Assembly (NCBI RefSeq): GCF_002813425.1
Contig: NZ_PHUL01000001.1
Span: forward strand, 3,231,001-3,295,000
Direction: 5' to 3'
Length of the DNA: 64,000 nt
Source: Cellulophaga sp. RHA19
GTDB lineage: Bacteria > Bacteroidota > Bacteroidia > Flavobacteriales > Flavobacteriaceae
Every line of letters starts with the position of its first letter. Within the stretch, counting starts at the first letter, position 1. A program made the position numbers and the translations under genes. The notes beneath the pieces are model-generated. The model was given only the letters and a program-made list of their open reading frames with translations, made no database searches and had not been told where the DNA came from. This document shows positions 46,919 through 56,128 of this stretch, piece by piece.

Positions 46919-46968
46919 TTTAACAACATTAAAGTAAGGGTTCTTTGTTATTTTTACGTCTTAAATTA
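46919..46968 (+). promoter_or_regulatory. Promoter-like block upstream of dsbD
   Basis: TTTAACAA, TAAGGGTT (46935-46942) and ACGTCTT (46956-46962) have the same order and spacing as the block before the M16 protease gene. It ends about 22 bp before TTG 46990 and overlaps the upstream in-frame TTG at 46945, which argues that 46990 is the true start of dsbD. Confidence 0.5.
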
Positions 46969-46989
46969 TATATCCATAAATATTATATT

Positions 46990-48975
46990 TTGAACAAACG
47001 TACTTTTTATTTTCTCCTAGTTATTTTTACTACTATTTTTAGTAGTAATGTAAAAGCACAGATACTAGATCCTGTTAGTTGGTCTACATCTGTAGAAAAA
47101 ATTTCAGAAACAGAATACGACTTAGTAGTAAAAGCTACTATAGATGGTTCTTGGCATTTGTATTCTCAACATTTAGAAGAAGGCGGACCCGTAGCTACTG
47201 AATTTACTTTTGCAGAAAGTGAGGACTACACATTAGTAGACTCACCAACTGAAGAAGAAGGACATTCTGCTCCAGAACCTGCTTTTGATAATATGATGGT
47301 TAAATATTTTGAAAACTCTGCAACATTTAAACAACGTATAAAACTTGTTAACAAAGAGTTATCTATTGTAAACGGAGAAGTAAGTTATATGGTTTGTAAT
47401 GACTCTAAATGCTTACCTCCTACTTACAAAGACATTGTATTTAATATAAAAACAGAAAAAACTCCTGCAACAACAGAAGCTAAAAAAGACGAAGCTAATA
47501 CTAGCAAAGAATCTAAAGAAAAAGATAGTTCTAAAAAGGGGTTATTTTCTATATTCTTTTTAGCATTTTTATCTGGGTTTGCAGCCTTGCTAACTCCGTG
47601 TGTATTTCCTATGATACCTATGACAGTTAGTTTCTTTACAAAACAAAGTAAAACTAAAGCTAAAGGTATACGTAATGCAGTTATTTATGGCCTTTCAATT
47701 ATTATAATATACCTTTTATTAGGTATTATAGTTAGTGCAGTTTTTGGTGCAGATGCATTAAATGCGCTTTCTACCAATGTATGGTTTAATGTTATTTTCT
47801 TTTTACTATTATTAGTATTTGCAGCGTCATTCCTTGGAGCTTTTGAAATTATGCTACCAAACTCATGGGCAAATAAAGTAGACAAACAAGCAGACCGTGG
47901 TGGTTTGGTTGGTATTTTCTTTATGGCTCTTGCCTTAGCTATAGTTTCATTCTCTTGTACAGGTCCAATTGTTGGTACATTGTTAGTACAAGCCGCTTCT
48001 GGTGGTAGCCAAATAGGGCCAATCGTAGGTATGTTTGGTTTCTCTTTAGCAATTGCATTGCCATTTGCGTTATTTGCAGCTTTCCCTGGTTGGTTAAACT
48101 CTTTACCTAAATCTGGTGGCTGGTTAAACTCTGTAAAAGTTGTTTTAGGATTTTTAGAACTTGCATTAGCATTTAAATTTTTATCTAATGCAGATATGGT
48201 TTTACAAATGCATTTATTAGAGCGTGAAGTATTTATAGCAATATGGATAGCTGTTTTTGGAGCCTTAACTTTATATTTATTTGGAAAATTACAATTACCA
48301 CATGATTCGCCTTTAAAACATATTTCTGTAGGTAGATTAAGTTTAGGTTTGGTAACATTGGCATTCACTATTTATATGATACCTGGTTTATGGGGAGCTC
48401 CATTAAACTTAATTAGTGCTTTTCCCCCACCACAACATTATAGTGAGTCTCCTTACGGTGTTGGTAATATGCAAAATGGTGGTGGCGCAGCTACACATAC
48501 TCAAGAAATACCAGAAGGTGCACATTTAATGGCACCCCATAACATACTTGCTTTTAATGACTATGAAAAAGGATTAGCTTACGCTAAAAAAGTAAACAAG
48601 CCCGTTATGATAGATTTTACAGGTCACGCTTGTGTAAACTGTAGAAAAATGGAACAAAACGTTTGGGTAAAAGACAACGTTTTAGATGTTTTAAAGAATG
48701 ATGTTATTTTGATTTCTTTATATGTTGATGAAAAAATTAAGTTTGAAGGCGAAGCTCCTGACTCTAAATTACGCCCTGGAAAAAAGCTACGTTATACTGG
48801 TCAGCAATGGAGTGAGTTACAACAAATACGTTATGGCACAAACGCCCAACCATATTACGTTCTTATAGACCATGATGAAGAAAATTTAAATCCCCCAGTT
48901 GCTTATACACCAGATGTAACTGAGTATCACAACTGGCTAAAAGAAGGAGTTGGTAATTTTAAATCTAAAAAATAA
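46990..48975 (+). CDS. dsbD: Thiol:disulfide interchange protein DsbD
   Basis: From TTG 46990 the protein has 661 residues. A signal peptide ends near VKAQ. The N-terminal DsbD domain has the redox pair in [10 protein letters not shown]. The central membrane domain has about eight helices with the paired cysteines in LLTPCVFPM and FSCTGPIVG. The C-terminal thioredoxin domain has HACVNCRKM. DsbD moves electrons from cytoplasmic thioredoxin to periplasmic proteins through these three pairs. The upstream TTG at 46945 lies inside the promoter-like block and would spoil the signal peptide. A free-standing copy of its N-terminal domain is encoded 46 bp downstream. Confidence 0.92.
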   Translation: MNKRTFYFLLVIFTTIFSSNVKAQILDPVSWSTSVEKISETEYDLVVKATIDGSWHLYSQHLEEGGPVATEFTFAESEDYTLVDSPTEEEGHSAPEPAFDNMMVKYFENSATFKQRIKLVNKELSIVNGEVSYMVCNDSKCLPPTYKDIVFNIKTEKTPATTEAKKDEANTSKESKEKDSSKKGLFSIFFLAFLSGFAALLTPCVFPMIPMTVSFFTKQSKTKAKGIRNAVIYGLSIIIIYLLLGIIVSAVFGADALNALSTNVWFNVIFFLLLLVFAASFLGAFEIMLPNSWANKVDKQADRGGLVGIFFMALALAIVSFSCTGPIVGTLLVQAASGGSQIGPIVGMFGFSLAIALPFALFAAFPGWLNSLPKSGGWLNSVKVVLGFLELALAFKFLSNADMVLQMHLLEREVFIAIWIAVFGALTLYLFGKLQLPHDSPLKHISVGRLSLGLVTLAFTIYMIPGLWGAPLNLISAFPPPQHYSESPYGVGNMQNGGGAATHTQEIPEGAHLMAPHNILAFNDYEKGLAYAKKVNKPVMIDFTGHACVNCRKMEQNVWVKDNVLDVLKNDVILISLYVDEKIKFEGEAPDSKLRPGKKLRYTGQQWSELQQIRYGTNAQPYYVLIDHDEENLNPPVAYTPDVTEYHNWLKEGVGNFKSKK

Positions 48976-49021
48976 TTGGTATGCATTTTGCAAACCTAAA
49001 GTATAACCTTAAAAAAATACA

Positions 49022-49471
49022 ATGAAAAAATACATTTTAGCAGCCGTAGTTTTAATGATTAGTATAAGTTCTTATGGACAAATATTAGAGCCAGTAAAAT
49101 GGACAACATCAGTAAAAAAAATATCTTCAACAGAGTACGATTTAATTGCTACCGCAACAATAGATGCTGGTTGGCATTTATATTCTCAAAATGTTCCAGA
49201 AGGCGGGCCAATAGCCACTACTTTTATTTTTGAAGAAGGTAGTAACTATAAACTATCTGGAAAAACAATAGAAGAAAAAGGACATACTGTAGATGACAAA
49301 ATGTTTGATATGAAAATTACATATTTTGAAAGTAAAGCAAAATTTACACAACGTGTTAAATTAGCAAAACCAGGAAAAACAAATGTTATTGCAGAAGTAG
49401 AATTTATGGTTTGTGATGACACTAGATGCTTACCTCCTACTTATGTAGATTTAGATTTTGCTATACAGTAA
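49022..49471 (+). CDS. Free-standing DsbD N-terminal-domain protein
   Basis: This 149-residue exported protein (signal peptide ending at SSYGQ) is a close relative of the N-terminal domain of the DsbD encoded just upstream. It starts with QILEPVKWTTSV, where DsbD has [12 protein letters not shown], and it shares ATID..WHLYSQ, EGGP.AT and KITYFE/VKYFE segments. It also keeps the redox cysteine pair in VCDDTRCLPP. In DsbD this domain takes electrons from the membrane part and hands them to substrates. A separate soluble copy could act as an extra periplasmic electron carrier. It looks like a partial tandem duplication and probably shares the dsbD transcript. Confidence 0.85.
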   Translation: MKKYILAAVVLMISISSYGQILEPVKWTTSVKKISSTEYDLIATATIDAGWHLYSQNVPEGGPIATTFIFEEGSNYKLSGKTIEEKGHTVDDKMFDMKITYFESKAKFTQRVKLAKPGKTNVIAEVEFMVCDDTRCLPPTYVDLDFAIQ

Positions 49472-49494
49472 AAAATAATTCACAAATAACTTTT

Positions 49495-49528
49495 AAAAAG
49501 AGAGTAGCCAATTGGCTACTCTCTTTTT
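49495..49528 (+). terminator. Intrinsic terminator after the DsbD-domain gene
   Basis: A perfect 15-bp stem (AAAAAGAGAGTAGCC / GGCTACTCTCTTTTT) with an AATT loop is followed by further T residues. It closes the dsbD unit. Confidence 0.9.
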
Positions 49529-49573
49529 TTTTTACAAAAAACTCAATTTAGTTGGCTAAAAGATTAACCATCA

Positions 49574-49604
49574 TTTGCTACGGTCTTAAAATTTCTTAAA
49601 TTTG
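49574..49604 (+). promoter_or_regulatory. Promoter of the YebC-family gene (TTTG-N19-TAAATTTG)
   Basis: TTTG (49574-49577), exactly 19 bases, then TAAATTTG (49597-49604) give the complete Bacteroidetes housekeeping promoter. The predicted start is about 25 nt upstream of the ATG at 49637. Confidence 0.68.
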
Positions 49605-49636
49605 CTTTTATACTAATTTTTATAGCATTTTAATTT

Positions 49637-50350
49637 ATGGGAAGAGCGTTTGAGTTTAGAAAGGCACGTAAAATGAAGCGTTGGTCTGCAATGTCTAAAG
49701 CATTTACTCGTATTGGTAAAGACATTGTAATGGCAGTTAAAGAAGGTGGTCCAGATCCAGATTCTAACTCTCGCTTAAGGGCTATTATCCAGAATGCAAA
49801 GTCTGTAAATATGCCTAAAGATAACGTAGAGCGTGCTATTAAAAGAGCATCAGACAAAAGTTTAGGAGACTTTAAAGAAGTTCTTTTTGAAGGATATGCA
49901 CCACACGGTATTGCTATTTTAGTAGAAACAGCTACAGACAACAATACAAGAACTGTTGCTAACGTACGTAGTTACTTTAATAAATGTAACGGTAATTTAG
50001 GTACTTCTGGTTCTGTAGAATTTATGTTTGACCATACTTGTAACTTTAGAATACCTGCTGAAGGTTTAGACCCAGAAGAACTAGAACTAGAGTTAATAGA
50101 TTTTGGTGCAGAAGAAGTCTTTGTAGATGATGATGGCATTTTAATATATGCTCCTTTTGAAAGTTTTGGTGCCATACAAAAAGAGTTAGAATCTAGAGAG
50201 TTAGAAATATTATCTTCAGGTTTTGAGCGTATACCACAAGTAACAAAAGCTCTTGATAATGAAGAGCACGTTGCAGAAGTAGAAAAGCTTTTAGAAAAAT
50301 TAGAAGAAGATGATGACGTACAAAACGTTTATCATTCTATGCAAGAATAA
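49637..50350 (+). CDS. YebC/PmpR family protein
   Basis: The 237-residue protein is a full-length YebC/PmpR family member. It begins with MGRAFEFRKARKMKRWSAMSKAFTRIGKDI, of which the GRAFEFRK form is typical of the Bacteroidetes lineage, and continues with SRLRAIIQNAKSVNMPKDNVERAIKRA. A three-domain layout is visible, with an acidic C-terminus (EEDDDVQNVYHSM). These proteins have been described as DNA-binding regulators, and related family members as ribosome-associated factors that ease translation through proline stretches. Which applies here cannot be seen. It is a single-gene unit with its own promoter and terminator. Confidence 0.93.
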   Translation: MGRAFEFRKARKMKRWSAMSKAFTRIGKDIVMAVKEGGPDPDSNSRLRAIIQNAKSVNMPKDNVERAIKRASDKSLGDFKEVLFEGYAPHGIAILVETATDNNTRTVANVRSYFNKCNGNLGTSGSVEFMFDHTCNFRIPAEGLDPEELELELIDFGAEEVFVDDDGILIYAPFESFGAIQKELESRELEILSSGFERIPQVTKALDNEEHVAEVEKLLEKLEEDDDVQNVYHSMQE

Positions 50351-50369
50351 TATATATTAAATACAATAC

Positions 50370-50406
50370 AAAAGGCCTTCAAAAATATTATTTTGGAGGC
50401 TTTTTT
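50370..50406 (+). terminator. Intrinsic terminator after the YebC-family gene
   Basis: AAAAGGCCTTCAAAA pairs with TTTTGGAGGCTTTT (two G-T wobbles), followed by a T run. Confidence 0.75.
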
Positions 50407-50513
50407 ATATCAAACAACCACATTAGCAACTACCTATGAGCTAATGCAGCTTAATTAATAAAATATTAAATTACATCTAAATACATTTTTTTGTAAGAAA
50501 ATTAATACATTTA

Positions 50514-50556
50514 TAATAGGTTTAATAACCTACTATGATTTTATATTAACCTATTA
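50514..50556 (+). promoter_or_regulatory. Candidate operator with three AACCTA-type half-sites
   Basis: TAATAGGTT (50514-50522) has a close inverted partner AACCTA (50527-50532) and a second, perfect 9-bp inverted partner AACCTATTA (50548-50556), which ends 11 bp before the ATG of the propeller protein. A repressor bound here would cover the ribosome-entry region and the promoter. Confidence 0.35.
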
Positions 50557-50566
50557 ATTTTTAAAA

Positions 50567-53035
50567 ATGAAAAAATGTATTACTTTTTTTTGGCTGTTAC
50601 TTACTTCAATTATTTTAAACTCACAAAACCATAATTGGCAAAGAACAAACCCCGGAGGTGGTGGTTGGTTTGGGTCTATTGGAGTAAGCAAATCTGGCAT
50701 TGTATTAGCCGGAAGTGATTTAAGTGGAGCTTATAGAAGCAAAGATGGAGGGAAAACTTGGGACGTTTGTGGTAACTCTAGAGGAATTAGTGGAACTCAT
50801 ATATCTGGTATGGGATTTCATAAAACTAAAGGTAATGTAATGTTTGTGGCCAGTAACGGACTTTACAAAACTACAAACGGAGGAGATTCTTGGAGAGTTG
50901 TGCTACCTGATGGTAACAAAGGATATATAAGTGATATTGAGTTTGGCACCAATAACCCATCTATAGGTTATGCTGCAAGACATCAAGGAAACTGGAACAC
51001 TTTAAATGCAGAAATTTGGCGTACTGTTAATGAAGGAAATACTTGGAAAAGAGTAGATGTAGATTTACCTAATACTAGAATAATTAAAGTTGTAGTAAAT
51101 CCTAAAAAAGCAAATGAAGTGTACGTTATAACAGGAAAAGGAAGACCTGTATGTGCTGTAGCAGATGTTTATAAAAGTACCAATGGAGGTAAAAATTGGA
51201 AAAACATAACTGCAAACAATAATTTTGGAGGATTTACAGAAGTAGCAGATTTTGCAATTGACCCAAATAATCCTAATACACAATACCTTACCGCTGTAAA
51301 AGCTGACTGTAGTAATAAATTCTGGACAGAAGGTTTAGATAGTAAGCTTTATAAAAGTACTAATGGAGGTAACTCTTGGTTTCAAATACAAGAAAGAGGA
51401 GGTATTATATTAATTAATCCAATAAATTCTAATGTTACAACTATAGACACTAGGGCTACTGCCACTTGGAATCCTCGTTCGGGAACTTGGGTCTCACAAA
51501 ATAAGGGTACAAATTTCACAAAACTAGGAGATGTATCAACCTGGGAAACAGCATCTCAAGGAAATACACAAGGTACTTACGGCAGTATTGGCGATGGGTA
51601 TAGCAGAACAATAGCACAAGACCCGTCTAATCCAAATAACTTATACTGGACAAATTCGCAATGGGTATTGGGATCCAAAGACGGAGGTAAAAAATTTACT
51701 GTAATGCACAGTAATAAAGAAGGAGCTAAAGATTGGCAAAGTACTGGGGTAGACAATTTGGTTAATATAGATGCAGAAATAAGTAAAAAAGACCCAAATT
51801 TAATTTACCTAGCACTTGCTGATATGGGTATATGGAGAAGCTTAAACAAAGGGAAAACTTGGGAGAACTGTAACACTGACGACGCAAAATACGGTTGGGG
51901 AAATGGAAGAGGTGGAAACTTTCATTCTATTGCATCAGACCCTTCTAGGTCTAATGTTGTTTGGGTTACTTGTAAAGAAGGTTACATACTTAAAAGCACA
52001 AACAAAGGAGAAAGGTCTAGTTGGGTAGAAAAAAATAAAGGAATTTTATCTAAAAAATATGTAAATGGCCTTTCTATTAATACAAAAAGCCCCGTTAGCA
52101 ATAGAACCCTTTATGTAACAGCTAATGGAGATGTATATAGAAGTAAAGATGACGGAAATAATTGGTCTAGAGTATTACAAGGAAAATTTTGCAATCATAC
52201 CCAAGTAGATAACTTTAACGGTAACATTGTTTATGCAGGAGGCACTAAAGGTTTATGGAGGTCTACGAACGGTGGGGACAATTGGCAAAAAGTAAATCAA
52301 TTAAGTGATTTACCAAGTAATAATAATGATTTAGACATTAGAATTAAATCATATAAAGGGATTAGTGATATTGTTACAGATCCAAACAATGCAAATTGGG
52401 TATATGTTGCAGTAACAGGTTTTGGAGAAAACAGAGGTTTATACCTTAGTAAAAATAAAGGAAACAGCTGGGAAAAAATTCTTACGGATAAGTATATGAG
52501 AAAAGTAGCTATTATGCCAAAAAACTCAAATATTATTTATGCTACATCTTCAAGTGCCATTGGTTCTGGAGGATTACTTAATGGAAGTAATGGTATATGG
52601 TTTTCTAACAATGCCGGCGCTACGTGGACTAAACAAAATAATGGCGCTGCTTACCCTTTATTTAATGCCATAGACGTATCAAACGAAAACAAACCCTATG
52701 TTTTAGCTGGTTCTCAGGGTACAGGTTTTCAAAAAGCTGAAGTTGTATTACCTAACACCAGAAGTTTAATTAATACTGGAGGTAATTTAGAATTAGAAAG
52801 TAGTACTCCTAAAAAGCTAACTATACACCCAAATCCTGTAGATAATATTTTATATATAACTGGATTATCAAAAAAAGAACACTTATTCAATATCTATAAC
52901 TCAACCGGAATAGCTGTTATAAACGGAAGTATTGCTGTTGCAGAAGATATAACATCTTTAGATGTAAGTAACTTAAAAAAAGGTGTTTATATTTTATTTA
53001 TTGATAGTGAAACAATTCGTTTTTTAATTAAATAG
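50567..53035 (+). CDS. BNR/sialidase-type beta-propeller protein with type IX secretion sorting domain
   Basis: The 822-residue protein has a signal peptide (ending near ILNSQ), then many repeats of the BNR/VPS10 type with the pattern S-x-D/N-x-G-x-x-W (SKDGGKTWDV, TTNGGDSWRV, STNGGKNWKN, SKNKGNSWEK). They form one or two beta-propellers like those of GH74 xyloglucanases and sortilin-like proteins. The last 75 residues (IHPNPVDNILYITG to GVYILFI) form a type A sorting domain that targets the protein to the type IX secretion system. Catalytic Asp residues of GH74 cannot be assigned by eye, so the activity is open. It is transcribed alone, behind a candidate operator. Confidence 0.85.
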   Translation: MKKCITFFWLLLTSIILNSQNHNWQRTNPGGGGWFGSIGVSKSGIVLAGSDLSGAYRSKDGGKTWDVCGNSRGISGTHISGMGFHKTKGNVMFVASNGLYKTTNGGDSWRVVLPDGNKGYISDIEFGTNNPSIGYAARHQGNWNTLNAEIWRTVNEGNTWKRVDVDLPNTRIIKVVVNPKKANEVYVITGKGRPVCAVADVYKSTNGGKNWKNITANNNFGGFTEVADFAIDPNNPNTQYLTAVKADCSNKFWTEGLDSKLYKSTNGGNSWFQIQERGGIILINPINSNVTTIDTRATATWNPRSGTWVSQNKGTNFTKLGDVSTWETASQGNTQGTYGSIGDGYSRTIAQDPSNPNNLYWTNSQWVLGSKDGGKKFTVMHSNKEGAKDWQSTGVDNLVNIDAEISKKDPNLIYLALADMGIWRSLNKGKTWENCNTDDAKYGWGNGRGGNFHSIASDPSRSNVVWVTCKEGYILKSTNKGERSSWVEKNKGILSKKYVNGLSINTKSPVSNRTLYVTANGDVYRSKDDGNNWSRVLQGKFCNHTQVDNFNGNIVYAGGTKGLWRSTNGGDNWQKVNQLSDLPSNNNDLDIRIKSYKGISDIVTDPNNANWVYVAVTGFGENRGLYLSKNKGNSWEKILTDKYMRKVAIMPKNSNIIYATSSSAIGSGGLLNGSNGIWFSNNAGATWTKQNNGAAYPLFNAIDVSNENKPYVLAGSQGTGFQKAEVVLPNTRSLINTGGNLELESSTPKKLTIHPNPVDNILYITGLSKKEHLFNIYNSTGIAVINGSIAVAEDITSLDVSNLKKGVYILFIDSETIRFLIK

Positions 53036-53097
53036 ATGAATTATATAAAATCTAATTTTATTTATAATTTTTATCCTAAATAAATTAAACATATTAA

Positions 53098-53130
53098 AAA
53101 AGCTGAACAATTTTAAATTGTTCAGCTTTA
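53098..53130. terminator. Bidirectional terminator
   Basis: AAAGCTGAACAA (53099-53110) and TTGTTCAGCTTT (53118-53129) form a 12-bp stem between the propeller protein gene (+) and the acyltransferase gene (-). Confidence 0.78.
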
Positions 53131-53154
53131 CTTATTTTATTATCAATACAAAAA

Positions 53155-53697
53155 CTACATATTATTTTTAACCCTACCTTCTACTCCTTCAAAAAAAGCT
53201 TCGTAGGTTTTAAAATCTAATTCTGTATTATCTGTAGTACCTAGAGCTTCAGATATTTTTATTTCTTTTTTACCATAATCAAATGCCACCATAACTACAG
53301 GTACATTTGCTTGTTTTGCAATGTAATAAAACCCTGTTTTCCATTTAGAAACTTTACTACGTGTACCTTCTGGTGCTAGGGTTAAATGTATTTTGCTAGT
53401 GTTTTTTATCAAGTCTGCACAAGCATCAACAAAATTATTACTCTTTGTACGGTCTATTGGCATACCGCCTTGCCATCTAAAATACCAACCATAAGGCCAT
53501 TTAAACAAGCTTTTTTTTCCAACAAAATTAAACTCTTCATTAAGAACTCTACGTATAAGCAAGCCTAAGAAAAAATCTAAATTGCTAGTGTGTGGTACAA
53601 CTATTACAACACATTTATCAATTTTTGGAAAAGACCCATTTAGAGTCCACCCCATTATTTTAAAATATATAAATTTAGCTATTGCGTGCATCATCAA
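53155..53697 (-). CDS. PlsC-like 1-acyl-glycerol-3-phosphate acyltransferase family protein
   Basis: The 180-residue protein is shorter than classical PlsC (about 240 residues) but has the two catalytic blocks: the HX4D motif in PHTSNLDFFL and the glycerol-phosphate-binding motif in APEGTRSKVSKWKTGFYYIA. A third block is VPVVMVAF. The short form is widespread in Bacteroidetes and may acylate lysophosphatidate or another lipid (for example an ornithine or amino lipid). It starts 44 bp after the FAD monooxygenase gene on the same strand and probably belongs to that transcript. Substrate is open. Confidence 0.85.
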   Translation of the reverse strand: MMMHAIAKFIYFKIMGWTLNGSFPKIDKCVVIVVPHTSNLDFFLGLLIRRVLNEEFNFVGKKSLFKWPYGWYFRWQGGMPIDRTKSNNFVDACADLIKNTSKIHLTLAPEGTRSKVSKWKTGFYYIAKQANVPVVMVAFDYGKKEIKISEALGTTDNTELDFKTYEAFFEGVEGRVKNNM

Positions 53698-53741
53698 TCT
53701 CTCTTCTTAAAATTTATCTCTTTTTCTACCGCAAAAATACA

Positions 53742-54875
53742 CTACTCGTTATCTAATTTATAAACGTAATGCATTTTTTTATCAATTAAAGATTTAGGAA
53801 GGTTTTTAAAAACCATATTCCTAATTATAGATCCAAAGCCTAAATGTGCTATTTTACCTGTTATCCAAGACTGGTTTACAATAGAAGAAACTTTTTTATA
53901 ACGTACTTTTTGAAATTCTTCAAATGCATTTTTCGTTTTATTTTCAACAATAATTTTAGCTAAAAAATAGGCGTCTTCAATTGCTTGCGCACCACCCTGC
54001 CCCATATTTGGTGTTGTAGCGTGGCCTGCATCACCTAACAAACATACCTTATCTGAATACCATTTTTTAATTGGTTTAAGATCTATAATGTCATTTCTAA
54101 GGATATTACTTGTTTCTGTATTCTCAATTAAATCTTTAACTACAGTTGTATAATCATTATACTTTTTAAGTAAATCCTCTTTTAAAGTCTCTCTATCATC
54201 CGTTAAAAATGGCTTACTCTTAACTACCGCAAACCACGAAGTTTTATCTTTAGAAAGCTTAGATATACCAAACCTTGTTTCTTTTCCCCACATTTCTAAA
54301 CCACGATGATTAAATTCTTCTGGCAATTTATACTCTGTAACGCCACGCCAACAGGTTTGTCCGCTATATCTAATTTTACTCTCTGGAAATAGTTGCTTAC
54401 GTATTACAGAGTTTATACCGTCTGCTGCAATTACAAAATCTACCGTAGTTGTAGTAGCATCTAAAAACTGAAGTTCTACTCCTTTATTAGTTTCTGTGTA
54501 ACTCTCCAGACCTTTTCCCCAGCTAATATTAGAATTAGCTACATTTTTAGCCAGTACTTTTTGCAATTCTGCCCTATGTATAGCAATAGTAGAATAACCA
54601 TACTCCTCTTTAGCTTCATCTTGTCTACTGTCTGTAAGTGGTTTTAAATCTGCTGTTGCTATTGTTATACGATCTATAGAGTTACCTGCATCTTTAATCT
54701 GATCTAAAATACCCAACCACTCATACACTTTTAGTGCATTTGGAGCCAACCATATTCCTGCTCCAATAGCATTAATACTTTCTGCTTTTTCGTATAAATG
54801 ATACGGTATACCTAACTTTTTAAAAGCCAAAGCCGTTGTTAAACCTCCAATACCAGCACCTATTATAGCGTACAT
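53742..54875 (-). CDS. FAD-dependent monooxygenase
   Basis: The 377-residue flavoprotein has the group A monooxygenase motifs: GAGIGGLTTALAFKKLG (dinucleotide-binding) at the N-terminus, the DG motif in FVIAADGINSVIRKQL, and the GD motif in CLLGDAGHATTPNMGQGGAQAIEDA. These enzymes hydroxylate aromatic or other unsaturated substrates with NAD(P)H and oxygen, and zeaxanthin epoxidase and TetX-like enzymes share the layout. No pathway partner is adjacent, so the substrate cannot be inferred. A strong terminator separates it from the upstream kdnB gene. Confidence 0.88.
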   Translation of the reverse strand: MYAIIGAGIGGLTTALAFKKLGIPYHLYEKAESINAIGAGIWLAPNALKVYEWLGILDQIKDAGNSIDRITIATADLKPLTDSRQDEAKEEYGYSTIAIHRAELQKVLAKNVANSNISWGKGLESYTETNKGVELQFLDATTTTVDFVIAADGINSVIRKQLFPESKIRYSGQTCWRGVTEYKLPEEFNHRGLEMWGKETRFGISKLSKDKTSWFAVVKSKPFLTDDRETLKEDLLKKYNDYTTVVKDLIENTETSNILRNDIIDLKPIKKWYSDKVCLLGDAGHATTPNMGQGGAQAIEDAYFLAKIIVENKTKNAFEEFQKVRYKKVSSIVNQSWITGKIAHLGFGSIIRNMVFKNLPKSLIDKKMHYVYKLDNE

Positions 54876-54910
54876 TTTATTTTATTTATAGTTATTTATA
54901 AAATTACTAC

Positions 54911-54950
54911 AAAAAAAGCCGAAAGTGCATACACACTTTCGGCTTTTTTT
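54911..54950 (-). terminator. Terminator of the kdsB-HAD-kdnB unit
   Basis: A 17-bp perfect stem (AAAAAAAGCCGAAAGTG / CACTTTCGGCTTTTTTT) with a 6-nt loop lies just downstream of kdnB. It also precedes the FAD monooxygenase gene, which therefore needs its own promoter. Confidence 0.92.
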
Positions 54951-54968
54951 AAATTATATAAAAGTCTA

Positions 54969-56048
54969 TTATATTTTTGCGTAAATAGATCTTAATTTCT
55001 CTGGTGTTGCAGTTTTTTTCCAATCTTTACCTAAAGCATTTTCCCAAAGCGGCTCTAAGCTTAAGGCAACATTAATCATAGTTGTAAACTCATCTTCAGT
55101 AAGATCTTTACAAATACCAGTTGGTAATGTAATATTATGTTTATCCATCATTTTATAAAACAATTTTACACCTTCAGGATAAAACTCTTCTAAATGATTA
55201 AACACTAAACAGTTTCCTATACCATGTTTTACTCCTAACAAATAAGACAAACCGTAACTTAACGCATGTGCTACACCTACTTGTGAGTAAGCAATACTCA
55301 TACCGCCGTGCCAAGATGCCATCATTAATTTGTCTCTAGACTCGTCTTCTGGAATATCTTTTAAATACACATCATTACAAAGCTCCATTGCTTTTTCGCC
55401 ATAACTTTGACTAAATGCATTTAAAAAAGTACCTTCTAAAGACTCTACACAATGTATGTAGCAATCCATACCTGTGTAAAACCACTGATCTTTTGGTACG
55501 CCTTGTGTTAAATCTGGATCTAATACAACTTGATCAAAAGGAGTGTAATCTGAATTTATACCCAATTTACGTTCTGGGCCTAATAATACTGTTGTTCTAG
55601 AAACCTCTGCACCTGTACCACTAATTGTAGGTACACCAACGTGATAAATAGCTGGGTTTTTAACCAAATCCCATCCTTGGTATTCTGCAGAACTACCTGG
55701 GTTGGTTAACATAATAGCTACAGCCTTTGCCATATCTAACAATGTACCACCACCAATACCTATAATACCAGAAGGCAACTCATTATACTCTGCTTTTATT
55801 TGTTCTACTAGAGCATCTACTTGGTATGTTTTTGGTTCAAATTCTGATGAAACAAATATAGTTTTATCATTCTCTACCAAAGGTATTCTGGCAGCTAACT
55901 CTTTACCTTTAAAAACATCATCAATTAAAAAAATAAAAGGTGCATTCGCACTTTTACGTTTCAATTTTAAAATATCTCCTATTTGGCTAAAACTACCGTT
56001 CCCAAAAATTACTCTAGGTACCATTGGGAAATTTCTATATGTTGTCAT
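54969..56048 (-). CDS. kdnB: Iron-containing alcohol dehydrogenase, probable 3-deoxy-manno-octulosonate-8-oxidase
   Basis: The 359-residue protein is an iron-containing alcohol dehydrogenase. The NAD/FMN-type GGGTLLDMAKA loop lies at 99-109, and the four metal ligands are Asp195, His199, His261 and His275 (GMDCYIHC, VAHALSYG, VKHGIGN). KdnB of Shewanella oxidises C8 of Kdo so that an aminotransferase, KdnA, can make 8-amino-Kdo for lipopolysaccharide. The link to that enzyme is inferred from the family and from the same-strand neighbours HAD phosphatase-like and kdsB (CMP-Kdo synthetase). No kdnA is beside it. It has its own candidate promoters at 56077-56094. An ordinary alcohol dehydrogenase remains possible. 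Confidence 0.72.
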   Translation of the reverse strand: MTTYRNFPMVPRVIFGNGSFSQIGDILKLKRKSANAPFIFLIDDVFKGKELAARIPLVENDKTIFVSSEFEPKTYQVDALVEQIKAEYNELPSGIIGIGGGTLLDMAKAVAIMLTNPGSSAEYQGWDLVKNPAIYHVGVPTISGTGAEVSRTTVLLGPERKLGINSDYTPFDQVVLDPDLTQGVPKDQWFYTGMDCYIHCVESLEGTFLNAFSQSYGEKAMELCNDVYLKDIPEDESRDKLMMASWHGGMSIAYSQVGVAHALSYGLSYLLGVKHGIGNCLVFNHLEEFYPEGVKLFYKMMDKHNITLPTGICKDLTEDEFTTMINVALSLEPLWENALGKDWKKTATPEKLRSIYAKI

Positions 56049-56076
56049 AGTATTATATCTATTAAGTATGATAAGA

Positions 56077-56094
56077 CAAATTTAAGCAAACCTA
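56077..56094 (-). promoter_or_regulatory. Candidate -7 elements of kdnB
   Basis: On the minus strand TAGGTTTG (56094-56087) and TAAATTTG (56084-56077) both match TAnnTTTG, close to the kdnB start. Neither has a good TTTG at -33. Confidence 0.3.
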
Positions 56095-56128
56095 TCTTGT
56101 TATATGAATTTCTTATTCTAAAAAAATG

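Noticed and set aside
46945..46989. Longer N-terminus of DsbD from TTG 46945
   Set aside because: The extra 15 residues overlap the promoter-like block, and they would precede and spoil the signal peptide.
47685..48368. Open frame of 227 codons on the minus strand
   Set aside because: It lies inside the membrane domain of dsbD and has an Asn/Lys/Pro-rich translation with no domain. It is a shadow of the hydrophobic codons on the other strand.
50630..52700. DNA-level tandem repeats
   Set aside because: The recurring pattern is at protein level (BNR repeats with S-x-D-x-G-x-x-W). The bases have diverged and are not a DNA repeat array.
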